Assembly (NCBI GenBank): GCA_012512595.1 | Contig: JAAZDW010000007.1 | Span: 1 to 47,826, forward strand | From: Erysipelothrix sp. | GTDB lineage: Bacteria > Bacillota_I > Bacilli_A > Erysipelotrichales > Erysipelotrichaceae | DNA length: 47,826 nt | Direction of reading: 5' to 3' | In this document: positions 8,195 through 17,069 of the stretch, in pieces | Position numbering within the stretch: position 1 is the first letter of the stretch | Layout: each line of letters begins with the position of its first letter | The notes under the pieces: generated by a model | Databases searched by the model: none | Told to the model about the DNA's origin: nothing | Seen by the model: only the letters and a program-made list of their open reading frames with translations | Position numbers and translations under genes: made by a program

Positions 8195-8998
8195 ATGAAT
8201 ATATTTAAACATGAGTTTAATAAAAATAAAAAATCAGTAATTATATGGTCGCTCTCATTAGCAGCTTTTATGATTTTCTATATGGCTTTTTTTCCGATTA
8301 TGGCGCAAGACACTAAAACCTTTGACTCGGTGATGAATAGTTTTCCCAAAGAAATGTTACAAGCACTTGGTTTAAGAGCTGGTTTATCATTAGCGAGTTT
8401 ATTAGGCTTTTTTACACTAACATTTTCAATGTTACAGCTAGCGATTGCGATTCAAAGTGCGACCTATGGCTTTGCAATTCTATCTGAAGAAGAGCGCGAA
8501 CTTACGGCTGACTTTCTCTTAAGCAAACCTGTCTCTAGAAATAAAATATATTTTAGCAAGTTTTTTGCAGCTTATTTAGGTTTAATAATTACTGCTTTTA
8601 TTGTATCCCTTAGTGTCTTTTTAGCCTTGAGATTATTTAATGGAGGTAGTCCTTATGAGAAAAACAATGTATTAATGTTAGTTTTAACCATTCCAATCTT
8701 TCAACTCTTATTTTTAAGTGTTGGGATGTTAGCATCCTTATTTTTTAAAAGAGTAAGATCTGTAATAAGTCTTTCAATGGGGCTTGCGATTGGGCTTTAT
8801 GTTATAAACTCAGTTAGAGGCATAGTTGATAGTAATATTATAGGCTATCTGAGCCCTTACTATTATTTTGAACCAGGCTCAATAGTGATAGATGGTCAAT
8901 ATGATTTAAAATTACTCATCCTTGCATTTTCAATTATAGTTATTTCTTTATTTTTTAGTTATACACTATATAATAAAAGGGATATCCATTCACTGTAG
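8195..8998 (+). CDS. ABC-2 family permease, module 2 first subunit
   Basis: A 267-residue protein with about six membrane helices. It begins with a cytoplasmic MNIFKHEFNKNKKS-type segment and a first helix near residues 17-35; the middle has EEERELTADFLLSKPVSRNK, a loop motif characteristic of the ABC2_membrane_2 (PF12679) family. An AAGGTGG ribosome binding site is present, 46 bases after the ATPase. It pairs with the following, similarly built 264-residue protein, so the exporter of module 2 is probably a heterodimer. The substrate is unknown. Confidence 0.87.
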   Translation: MNIFKHEFNKNKKSVIIWSLSLAAFMIFYMAFFPIMAQDTKTFDSVMNSFPKEMLQALGLRAGLSLASLLGFFTLTFSMLQLAIAIQSATYGFAILSEEERELTADFLLSKPVSRNKIYFSKFFAAYLGLIITAFIVSLSVFLALRLFNGGSPYEKNNVLMLVLTIPIFQLLFLSVGMLASLFFKRVRSVISLSMGLAIGLYVINSVRGIVDSNIIGYLSPYYYFEPGSIVIDGQYDLKLLILAFSIIVISLFFSYTLYNKRDIHSL

Positions 8999-9008
8999 GA
9001 GGTAGAAG

Positions 9009-9803
9009 ATGAATATTGTTAAAAGAGAATTAAGAGCAAACTTAAAGCCAATGCTTATCTGGGCACTATCGATCGCATTTTTAGTAATAGTGTGGATGGT
9101 TGAATATAAATCATTTGCAGATAACCCAGCTATAAATGAATTTATGGATGCTTTACCACAAACTCTATTGAGTGTTCTTGGGATGCAAGACTTTACACTT
9201 ACTAACTTAAATGGTTTTATTGGCTCAATATCACTCTATCTTTACTTACTCCTTGGGGTCCAGGCTGTTTTATTAGGTAGTTTCATTATTTCAAAAGAAG
9301 AAAGTGATAAAACCGGCGAGTATTTATTTTCACTTCCAATAACAAGAGAAAGAGTCATTGTGGCTAAAATAATCGCAGCAACCATTAACCTGCTCTTTAT
9401 AAATATAATTGCCTTATTCGCAATGCTTACGGTTACTATGAACTATGATAAAGCTGCTAATTTTTACAGTTTTATTAGCTTAACATTTTTAGCGTTATTT
9501 ATAGTTCAAATGATATTTTTAAGTGTTGGGATGTTTGTGGCATCAGTAAATAAAAGACATAAAAAATCAGGAAATATATCAGTTTCAATTTTAATGGCGA
9601 CATTTTTAATTGCGTCTTTAATAAACATGGTTGATAAGCTAGATTTCCTAAAATGTTTTACTCCATTTAAATATTTTGAGACTGCGTATATTCAAAAGCA
9701 TATGAGCCTTGAACCAGTTTTTATTATAATATCAATAGTGATAATTATTATAGGCATTAGTAGCACACTTATTTATTACCCAAAGCGTGATCTTTATATT
9801 TAG
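9009..9803 (+). CDS. ABC-2 family permease, module 2 second subunit
   Basis: A 264-residue protein with about six helices, a distant relative of the preceding subunit: it has the same start (MNIVKRELRANLKPMLIWAL) and the corresponding loop motif EESDKTGEYLFSLPITRERV. An AGGAGG ribosome binding site lies just after the upstream stop, 10 bases away. It is the last gene of the TetR-headed operon; no convincing terminator hairpin follows, only weak A/T-rich pairing at about 9815-9840. Confidence 0.87.
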   Translation: MNIVKRELRANLKPMLIWALSIAFLVIVWMVEYKSFADNPAINEFMDALPQTLLSVLGMQDFTLTNLNGFIGSISLYLYLLLGVQAVLLGSFIISKEESDKTGEYLFSLPITRERVIVAKIIAATINLLFINIIALFAMLTVTMNYDKAANFYSFISLTFLALFIVQMIFLSVGMFVASVNKRHKKSGNISVSILMATFLIASLINMVDKLDFLKCFTPFKYFETAYIQKHMSLEPVFIIISIVIIIIGISSTLIYYPKRDLYI

Positions 9804-9942
9804 ATTATTCGACAGTTAAAAATTAATCTTCAATTTTTTAATCAATATGGCATCATTACAGTTTTAAATAAAGTTGTAGCGATGTTTTTTTGCTTTATCT
9901 TATATAGTTTCAATCTAATTCAATTTTTAGATATTATAAAAC

Positions 9943-9970
9943 TTGAAATTTTTATAATGTTTTATATAAT
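9943..9970 (+). promoter_or_regulatory. Sigma-A-type promoter of hsp20
   Basis: TTGAAA (9943-9948), a 16-base spacer, then TATAAT (9965-9970). The CIRCE operator begins 10 bases after the -10 box. Confidence 0.8.
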
Positions 9971-9980
9971 ATAAGTAGAG

Positions 9981-10007
9981 TTAGCACTCCTTCTAGTAGA
10001 CTGCTAA
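9981..10007. promoter_or_regulatory. CIRCE operator (HrcA site)
   Basis: TTAGCACTC, nine spacer bases, GACTGCTAA. The CIRCE consensus is TTAGCACTC-N9-GAGTGCTAA, so only one base differs. It covers the expected transcription start of the small heat-shock gene, where HrcA would block transcription until heat or misfolded-protein stress. Confidence 0.93.
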
Positions 10008-10033
10008 TGAATTATAAATAAAGGAGAGATAAA

Positions 10034-10477
10034 GTGAAATTAGTACCATTTAACAGAAAAGATTTGATTAAAAGAACAAGTGCTTTTGATAGTTTCTATG
10101 ATGTTTTGGACGACTTTTTTAGCGATACTCCTAATGTCAGAAGAAACTTGACCCATGACACCTTTAAAATGGATATTGAAGAAAAGGATAATGAGTATGT
10201 AGTTGAAGCAGAACTTCCTGGAATTAATAAAGAAGAAGTAGATATCCAACTTGATGATGGAAGATTAACAATTTCAATTAAACGTGAAGAAAGCAAAGAC
10301 ATTGAAGAAAAGAACTACATTCATAAAGAAAGAAGATACTCTTCAATGAGCCGTGGCGTTTACCTAGAAAACATTGTTAATAATGATATTAAAGCTACGT
10401 TAGAAGATGGAGTTTTATGCATCACCATTCCTAAACAAGAAAAAACAGAAGAAGTTAAAAAAATTTCAATTGAATAA
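10034..10477 (+). CDS. Small heat-shock protein, Hsp20/alpha-crystallin family
   Basis: A 147-residue ATP-independent holdase chaperone. The alpha-crystallin domain spans about residues 43-135, including VEAELPGINKEEVDI and the conserved AxxxxGVL motif as ATLEDGVL (121-128); a short C-terminal tail follows. The start is GTG with an AAGGAGAG ribosome binding site 5 bases upstream. Promoter and CIRCE element place it under HrcA control, which in most bacteria is reserved for groE and dnaK. It is monocistronic and closed by a strong terminator. Confidence 0.94.
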   Translation: MKLVPFNRKDLIKRTSAFDSFYDVLDDFFSDTPNVRRNLTHDTFKMDIEEKDNEYVVEAELPGINKEEVDIQLDDGRLTISIKREESKDIEEKNYIHKERRYSSMSRGVYLENIVNNDIKATLEDGVLCITIPKQEKTEEVKKISIE

Positions 10478-10506
10478 TATGAATATGAGGGAGTAGCTAT
10501 CTATAT

Positions 10507-10556
10507 ATAAAAAGGGTAGCAATCAGATTAAATAATATCTGATTGCTACCTTTTAT
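10507..10556 (+). terminator. Intrinsic terminator after hsp20
   Basis: Long hairpin with arms containing GGTAGCAATCAGAT and ATCTGATTGCTACC, followed by TTTT. Confidence 0.9.
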
Positions 10557-10663
10557 AATTTAATCATCATCGTTGTGCTACAATATAGCAAGAATATCAG
10601 AAAGAATAATAGTGAAAAATAAGGGGAAACACCTTATAAAACTATTGTAAATGGGGGGAAATA

Positions 10664-11725
10664 ATGACTAGAAACTATCGTGATATAAAATTTATTGATG
10701 AAAAAGAATTTTTAGAATCTATTATAAAAAAGCAACTGCCAATTGTAGAAGAGGTCTTTGGATCAGTTTTTCAATTTGGCGAAGAAATTTATCTAAACTT
10801 TAGAGACCCAACAATAGTCTTAAGCCCAAGACTCAAGACATTTAAACGAAGATTTATTGCGATTCCAAAAGTAGATATTGATAATATTGACTTTAAAACC
10901 TTACCCGTTGTATTTGATGAATTAAAAGAAACAAAGATCGCTAGTAAGATGGATCTAGAAGATGAAGATATAGTCTACAAAGATAGACTTCATTCCGGCT
11001 TATTAACTTTAAAATATAAAAAGAATAATATTAGTTTAGCCTTAACGATTAATGCTGAATATGAAACAGTCTATGATCAGGGTTTAGTTGAAATTAGTGC
11101 TGTAGAAACATATTATCATCCACTCTACAATCAAAACTTCTATCTTATTACCTTAGAATTAAATTTTAAAAAAGTAAGGCTTGCTAATAAAATCTTTAAA
11201 CATGAAACTCTTCCACAAAATCAAGCCTTAGATTCAATGTTTTCAGCTCTTCACCATAATGATGAAGACTTTATTCCACTAATTTGCGAATCAATGGACG
11301 CTTATCGCTTATTAGATCGACCAATAGAGTCTATAGATAATCATTCACTTTTAACTTATTCAGTCTTATCTAAAAGAAATATTTATACTTTTTGGTATCT
11401 ACTAAGAATGGGGGCCAATCTTGATGTTGTAATAGATAGTGAAGTAAATGGTGTTAAAAATAAATTTTCACTGATCCAATATATGGTTCAAGAAGATATG
11501 CATAAACATTTAATTCTAAGTTATTTTTCAAAACCTAACTATGAAGTGGTAGATACAATTGGCCAATATCCAGCTTTAGTTGCAGTATCTAAATTTGAAC
11601 ACCAAGAAATTTCCTCAACAACCTTTATAGCTTTGTTTAGAATTCTATGTGGTCCAAATGAAGTAGCCATTCAAGAAAAGATTGATAAAGTAAATATTGA
11701 TGTGAGAAGTGACTTGCTTAAGTAA
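10664..11725 (+). CDS. Hypothetical protein with possible C-terminal ankyrin-like helices
   Basis: A 353-residue soluble protein that I do not recognise. There is no signal peptide or membrane segment. Residues about 1-185 look like a mixed alpha/beta domain (for example LLTLKYKKNNISLALTINAE). After about 190 the sequence becomes helical, with repeat-like segments DEDFIPLICESMDAYRLLDR, NIYTFWYLLRMGANLDVVID and HKHLILSYFSKPN. The pattern FWYLLRMGANLD strongly resembles an ankyrin-repeat helix pair. It is a single-gene unit, with GGGGGG before the ATG as ribosome binding site. A protein-binding role is a guess from the repeats only. Confidence 0.65.
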   Translation: MTRNYRDIKFIDEKEFLESIIKKQLPIVEEVFGSVFQFGEEIYLNFRDPTIVLSPRLKTFKRRFIAIPKVDIDNIDFKTLPVVFDELKETKIASKMDLEDEDIVYKDRLHSGLLTLKYKKNNISLALTINAEYETVYDQGLVEISAVETYYHPLYNQNFYLITLELNFKKVRLANKIFKHETLPQNQALDSMFSALHHNDEDFIPLICESMDAYRLLDRPIESIDNHSLLTYSVLSKRNIYTFWYLLRMGANLDVVIDSEVNGVKNKFSLIQYMVQEDMHKHLILSYFSKPNYEVVDTIGQYPALVAVSKFEHQEISSTTFIALFRILCGPNEVAIQEKIDKVNIDVRSDLLK

Positions 11726-11770
11726 TTTAAGAATATTCTTTCAAACATTTAAATTTATTAAATTTTAGTG

Positions 11771-11806
11771 GTCCTATATCTATTACAGTTATGGGGCTTT
11801 TATTTT
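11771..11806 (+). terminator. Possible weak terminator
   Basis: GTCCTATA (11771-11778) can pair with TATGGGGC (11790-11797) using G-T pairs; a T-rich tract follows. Weaker than the other terminators in the window. Confidence 0.4.
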
Positions 11807-11969
11807 ACACTTCTAATCCGCGGAGTTTTATAAGTCAAATGTTATTAAATGAGCAGTCAAATATGTCCACTATTTTATTTTAACTTAGATTTGCTCAGCT
11901 AGCTATAAAACAACTATTGTTGTAAAATAATAGACAAGAAGAGTTACCTTTATAGAAATGAGTGATTAA

Positions 11970-12365
11970 GTGGCTGTTGAAGTTGTAGGAGCTGTAATTG
12001 TAAAAGATAATAAGATTTTGGCGGCTAGACGTCCGCTTCATAAGACATTAGGCGGGTTATGGGAGTTTCCTGGGGGCAAAATCGACGTGGGAGAAACGCA
12101 GGCCTTAGCCTTAAAACGTGAAATAAAAGAAGAATTAAAATGTGAAGTAGAAGTCAATGATTTTATTGTAAAAGAAGTATACACTTATGATTTTGGTGAT
12201 ATTGCACTTTCGACATTTTTTTGTACTCTAAAAAATGGAGAACCTATAGCTACTGAACATATTGAACTTAGATGGCTGGCAGTAAATGAGTTAAATGATG
12301 TAGAATGGGCTCCAGCTGATTATCCAACCTTGGATATTTTAAAATCAGGTAAATTGAAAGGATAA
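11970..12365 (+). CDS. NUDIX hydrolase, MutT-like (deoxy)nucleoside triphosphate pyrophosphohydrolase
   Basis: A 131-residue NUDIX enzyme of the MutT type, likely hydrolysing 8-oxo-dGTP or other damaged or non-canonical (d)NTPs to monophosphates. The Nudix box runs from Gly36: GKIDVGE (Glu42), Arg50-Glu51, Glu54-Glu55; the metal-binding REXXEE core is intact, though the usual Gly after EEL is Lys57. WEFPGGK before the box is typical of MutT. The start is GTG with only a weak ribosome binding site. The stop lies 3 bases before the ATG of the large helicase gene, so the two are co-translated. This NUDIX plus DUF3427-helicase pairing suggests a shared role, but what that is remains inference. 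Confidence 0.88.
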   Translation: MAVEVVGAVIVKDNKILAARRPLHKTLGGLWEFPGGKIDVGETQALALKREIKEELKCEVEVNDFIVKEVYTYDFGDIALSTFFCTLKNGEPIATEHIELRWLAVNELNDVEWAPADYPTLDILKSGKLKG

Positions 12366-12368
12366 CCC

Positions 12369-15239
12369 ATGAATATAATAGAAAACAAAATATTGTTATC
12401 TTTAAAAAAGGGTTTTTTGAATCAAAGCCATGAAGTAGATGAACATGTGCGCACTCGCTTTTTGACCAATGATACATTAAATAATGTTACCGTTTTAGAG
12501 ACAATTAAGAACGAATTAAATAGCTGTAAAAGCTTTATTTTTTCTGTTGCATTTATAACAGAGAGTGGATTAAATGAGTTAAAGAGTTTATTTGTGGATC
12601 TAGAAGAAAAAGGCGTTAAAGGAAGACTTATAACATCTCATTACCTATCTTTTAACAGCCCAAAAATATTTAGAGAACTGTTAAAGATCGGATGTTTAGA
12701 AGTCAGAATTACTGAGTTTGTGGGTTATCATCCAAAAGGCTACTTGTTTGAACATAATAATTATCAGACACTAATAATGGGTAGTTCTAATTTGACATCA
12801 CAAGCACTTAAGATAAACCATGAGTGGAATTTAAAGGTTTCTTCACTAGCTGAAGGCGAAGTTTTAAATTCAGTAGTAAACTCAATTGAAAACACTTGGA
12901 ATAATGCTAACGTGTTAACAGCTGAATGGATTGACAGGTATGAACTTAACTATAAAGAGCCAGTATTTTTTGTTGATAAGACAGCGACTACTAAAGAAGT
13001 CTTTTATGAAACGATAATACCTAACAAAATGCAAAGACAAGCACTTTTAGGAATAAAAGCTGTCAGGGAAAGTAATGAGAAACGTGGACTTGTTGTTTCA
13101 GCTACAGGTACCGGCAAAACTTATTTGGCTGCTTTTGATGTGCAAGCAGTTAAACCAAAAAAACTTTTGTTTCTTGCTCATCGCGAACAAATATTAAACC
13201 AAGCTATTATAAATTTTCAAAGAATCTTAAATAATAAAATGTCAGATTTTGGAATGTATAGTGGAAATAGAAGAGATAAAGACAAGCAATACCTTTTTGC
13301 GACAATTCAAACTTTAAGTAGAGATGAACATTTAAACAAATTTGAAGTAGATGAATTTGATTACATTATTATTGATGAGGTCCATAAAGCAGGAGCAGCG
13401 TCATACAATAAAGTAATAGATTACTTTAAACCAAAATTTTTGTTAGGGATGACGGCTACTCCTGAGAGAACAGATGATATAAATGTTTTTGAAATATTTC
13501 ATTTCAATACTGCTTATGAGATTCGTTTGCAGGAAGCAATAGAAGCTGAAATGTTAAGTAACTTTCACTACTATGGTGTCGTTGACTATGAACATGATGG
13601 AGAGCTTATTGACGAGACTACTAATCTTTCAAAACTAATTTCTAACGAAAGAATTGATCACCTTTTAAAAAAGATTAACTATTATGGTCATAATGGTGAC
13701 GTAGTTAAAGGGTTAATCTTCACTAGCCGTGTTGAAGAGGCAAAAGAGTTATCTGAAACACTTAATGATAGGGGATATAAAACTACTTGGCTGGCAGGAA
13801 TTCATAGCATTGATGAGCGTGAACAGGCTATTGAAAAGCTTGAAAATGAAGAATTGGAGTATATTATTACAGTTGACATCTTTAACGAGGGCATAGATAT
13901 ACCAGCTATAAATCAAGTTGTAATGATGCGTGAAACTCAATCTAGTATTATTTTTACTCAACAATTAGGCCGTGGTCTGCGAAAACACGCAGACAAAGAC
14001 TTTGTTACTATTATAGATTTTATAGGAAATTATAAAAATAATTATTTAATCCCTATCGCGCTATCAGGCGATGTAAGTTTAAATAAAGATGAAGTAAGAA
14101 GAAGAGTTATAGATGTAAATTATATTTCTGGTGTTTCGAGTGTCAATTTCGAGAGAATTGCCAAGGAAAGGATATTCCAATCTATTGGTGATACCAAACT
14201 TGATAGTCTAAAAAACCTTAGACAAGAGTATTTTCAATTAAAAAATCGCTTAGGTAGAATCCCGATGCTATATGACTTTTATCATGCTGAGTCAGTAGAT
14301 CCAGGTGTCATTGCGGAAAACAAAGGGAATTATTATAATTTCGTTTCTACTTACGATAAAGAGTTCAGTGAACAATATCCTTTAATAGAAAACAAAGAAT
14401 CGATAAAACTACTTAGACTTTTGACCAGAGAATTAATTAATTCAAAAAGAGCCCATGAAGTTTTATTGTTAGAATACCTTATCACTAACGATCACATTAC
14501 ATTTGAAGAGCTAGAAAAATTATACATCGAAGACAACATGTATTTTTCAAAAAATACGATTAAATCAGTTCTATCCATGTTTGATTTAAGCTTTTATCAT
14601 AAAGGGACTAAAAATACATACCAAAACTTTAAAATTGTGAAAGTAGATAAAGAATCTATATCACTTTCAACAGAGATGTTAGCAGCTTTAGAGGATGACA
14701 TTGTATTAAAATTTATCCAAGATATCATTAAAACAGTTAAAACAAAAAATAGTGACAAATATGAAAAAGACAAACGATTTAAGATAAGAGAAATTTATAC
14801 AAAAAAAGATACAAGTAGACTTCTTGAATGGCCAGCTGATAGATCGGCAACTTTATTTGGTTATGCGATTCAAGATAATCAGTGCCCAATTTATGTAACA
14901 TATAATAAACATGATGTAGAGAGTAGTGTTGATTACAAAGACGCCTTTATAAATACGAACACTTTTAGATGGTATACCAAAAGTAATCGTACTACAGAAT
15001 CCAAAAATGTAGTTAAAATTCTAAATGCACAAAAAAATGGATTAACCTTACACTTATTTGTTAAGAAAGATGACGCAACTTATACAAGCAATTTCTATTA
15101 TTTAGGGGAAATAACTCCTATAGAAAATCAACATAAACAAGAGGTTATGGATGATGGTAAACCAGTAGTAAGAATTGATATGAAAATGAAAACGCCTATT
15201 AGTGAAAGTTTTTATAATTATCTGGAAGATAATGTTTAG
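12369..15239 (+). CDS. PLD-like nuclease/SF2 helicase/DUF3427 protein
   Basis: A 956-residue multidomain protein. Residues about 25-190 form a phospholipase-D-like domain with HPKGYLF (His121, Lys123) and GSSNLTSQAL (139-147), an HKD-type active site. Residues about 215-560 are a superfamily 2 helicase: ATGTGKT (245-251), DEVH (336-339), MTATPER (361-367), the NEGIDIP motif and QLGRGLRK. The C-terminal part, about 560-950, matches the DUF3427 arrangement found behind such helicases. It probably unwinds and cuts or processes nucleic acid; relatives are often placed near defence genes. It follows the NUDIX gene after 3 bases (ribosome binding site AAAGGA) and precedes a decayed DUF262 gene. The reading frame is intact. 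Confidence 0.87.
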   Translation: MNIIENKILLSLKKGFLNQSHEVDEHVRTRFLTNDTLNNVTVLETIKNELNSCKSFIFSVAFITESGLNELKSLFVDLEEKGVKGRLITSHYLSFNSPKIFRELLKIGCLEVRITEFVGYHPKGYLFEHNNYQTLIMGSSNLTSQALKINHEWNLKVSSLAEGEVLNSVVNSIENTWNNANVLTAEWIDRYELNYKEPVFFVDKTATTKEVFYETIIPNKMQRQALLGIKAVRESNEKRGLVVSATGTGKTYLAAFDVQAVKPKKLLFLAHREQILNQAIINFQRILNNKMSDFGMYSGNRRDKDKQYLFATIQTLSRDEHLNKFEVDEFDYIIIDEVHKAGAASYNKVIDYFKPKFLLGMTATPERTDDINVFEIFHFNTAYEIRLQEAIEAEMLSNFHYYGVVDYEHDGELIDETTNLSKLISNERIDHLLKKINYYGHNGDVVKGLIFTSRVEEAKELSETLNDRGYKTTWLAGIHSIDEREQAIEKLENEELEYIITVDIFNEGIDIPAINQVVMMRETQSSIIFTQQLGRGLRKHADKDFVTIIDFIGNYKNNYLIPIALSGDVSLNKDEVRRRVIDVNYISGVSSVNFERIAKERIFQSIGDTKLDSLKNLRQEYFQLKNRLGRIPMLYDFYHAESVDPGVIAENKGNYYNFVSTYDKEFSEQYPLIENKESIKLLRLLTRELINSKRAHEVLLLEYLITNDHITFEELEKLYIEDNMYFSKNTIKSVLSMFDLSFYHKGTKNTYQNFKIVKVDKESISLSTEMLAALEDDIVLKFIQDIIKTVKTKNSDKYEKDKRFKIREIYTKKDTSRLLEWPADRSATLFGYAIQDNQCPIYVTYNKHDVESSVDYKDAFINTNTFRWYTKSNRTTESKNVVKILNAQKNGLTLHLFVKKDDATYTSNFYYLGEITPIENQHKQEVMDDGKPVVRIDMKMKTPISESFYNYLEDNV

Positions 15240-15366
15240 ATAATTAAAATATTAAATAATCAATATTTTCCTTTTCAATTACCAGGATTCACTTTACATG
15301 CTCATGCAAGATCCGATCTTTACATTTATTTGATAATATGGTCCAATGAATTAAAGGGGTGACTAT

Positions 15367-16849
15367 ATGAAAAAAGTGGGAAAATAAAGAATTTATAGCA
15401 AAAGATCTGGTATCTAAAATTAAAAATAAAGAAATTCTTGTGGCTCAGTATCAAAGAGGACAGGTGTGGAAAGCTGAAGCACAAAAAAATAATAGATTCA
15501 ATAAAAAAGGGTTTCCCCCTTTTGAACGATATTGCTTTATTATGATAAAGATGACCATAAATATAGACTTATAGATGGACTGCAAAGATGTATGACTATA
15601 ACTAAGTATATTAATAATTCGTCATTAATCTTTGACAAATACAATGATGTAGACACAGAGACTATAGAAAAAACAATTTCATTAGTACCTAATATGCAAG
15701 GTAATAAAGAGAAAATGAGAATAAGAATCTCAGATATCATTGAAAACTGGGTACTAGATTTTCATAATGATATAACAGATATTCAGGGAATGCAATACGT
15801 AGGTTGTGTTAGGAAAATTGTAGAAGTATTTCCAGCATATTTAGAATTTTCAGAAAAAATTGAGAGTTTATTAGAACCTATGTTAAAGCAATTCAAGACG
15901 ATTTGCGAGGAGTTATCCTCCGCTAATATTCCGGCTATAGTATATAAAGGAGAACAGAATGACTTGCCAGAAATATTCATTAGAAAAAATGCGCAAGGAA
16001 CAAAATTATCCAAGCAATCAATTTAACAGCTACTTGGCGTCATATTGACTACAGAATAGAGTCTGGAGAATTGGTAGACATCCATCAACACGTTAAAGAT
16101 TATTTTGGTAATCTATTTTCTGATGATTTTTCTTTCACATTAGAGGAAAAAGAACAAGACGAAAAAACACATTATCATACAGAGCTTCAAATGTGTTCTA
16201 TAATAGCTAACGCATTTATAGCTAAGCAAGCGAATTATTTTGAAGAATAAAGCTTAAAGGTTTATACTATAGACCTGCGGAGAAAAAACAAAAATTGGAA
16301 AGATCACGATAAAAACCTGTCTATGAATCTAATGAAAAGGTATCTTGTCGACATCCTTGATAATTCCTGGAGAGGTTCAGGAGATAGTAAGTTAAATGAT
16401 GCAATTACTGAACCAGATTATTATAGTAGAGAGATAGAAAGAGAACAATTATGTAAATCATTAGACAAATGGTATGTAGAATATCGAAATAGCACCAGGA
16501 ACTCATGAAAAATCATTTAACAAAATATGATAAACAGAATGTAGAGTATCGATTACCTATTAGCTCAATAGGTAACATGTGTTTACTTCCTAAGTTTGCA
16601 AACAGAAGGAAAGGTCACGGGACATTATATCAAGATAGATTTTACAAAGAAGCTATTGAAAAAGAAGGGTTAACTTTAAGAATTGTTGAGGATAAATATT
16701 CATTTACAACTGAGGAAAATTTATCTTGGATAGAATCAGACTATCCAGATTTTAATGATCTCAAATCTGAATACATTAAGTTTATAGATAAAATATTTGA
16801 AATAATCTCTAAAAAAGTGGTAGAGAATTTATACGGAAACCCTTATTAA
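15367..16849 (+). pseudogene. Decayed DUF262-DUF1524 (GmrSD-like) gene
   Basis: Remains of a DUF262 protein. Ribosome binding site AAAGGGGTG and ATG (15367) survive. Joining frames recovers the N-terminal motifs IKNKEILVAQYQRGQVWK, then KKGFP, then YRLIDGLQRCMTI (the DUF262 DGQQR nucleotide site), later TKLSK, ATWRHIDYRI, and near the end SSIGNMCLLPKFANRRKGHG, typical of the DUF1524 HNH-like half. Frameshifts lie after the first codons, in the A-run near 15483, near 15530, near 16015, near 16490 and near 16535; an in-frame TAA lies at 16248-16250. GmrSD-type proteins are type IV restriction enzymes acting on modified DNA. Longer open pieces are 15532-16026, 16323-16508 and 16505-16849. None is likely to be functional. 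Confidence 0.85.
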
Positions 16850-17010
16850 AATAGGGTATATGATAGTAACTTGATGCTGGCACTAAAATTGGATAGTTTA
16901 AACATAGAGTGCTCCAATATGGCAAAATGAAAGAATTAGTATAGAAGTTTTAACTGATACAGACATTGTCAAGATTATCTAATTTACAAAATAATTATGA
17001 CGAAACTATA

Positions 17011-17047
17011 AAAGAGTGTAAGACCTGTTAGGTTTTACACTCTTTTT
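17011..17047. terminator. Bidirectional intrinsic terminator
   Basis: A 16-bp stem, AAAGAGTGTAAGACCT with AGGTTTTACACTCTTT (one G-T pair), a 3-base loop and T residues; lies between the decayed DUF262 gene and the convergent lipoprotein gene. Confidence 0.92.
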
Positions 17048-17069
17048 AGTTAACTACTTTATTTCATCG

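Noticed and set aside
12369-15239. Mokosh or DISARM assignment for the PLD-helicase protein
   Set aside because: Domain order and the NUDIX partner differ from those systems; calling it by those names would go beyond the sequence evidence.
15532-16849. Open frames at 15532-16026, 16323-16508 and 16505-16849 as separate genes
   Set aside because: Their protein motifs join up, in order, into one DUF262-DUF1524 protein interrupted by frameshifts and a stop; they have no separate ribosome binding sites of quality.
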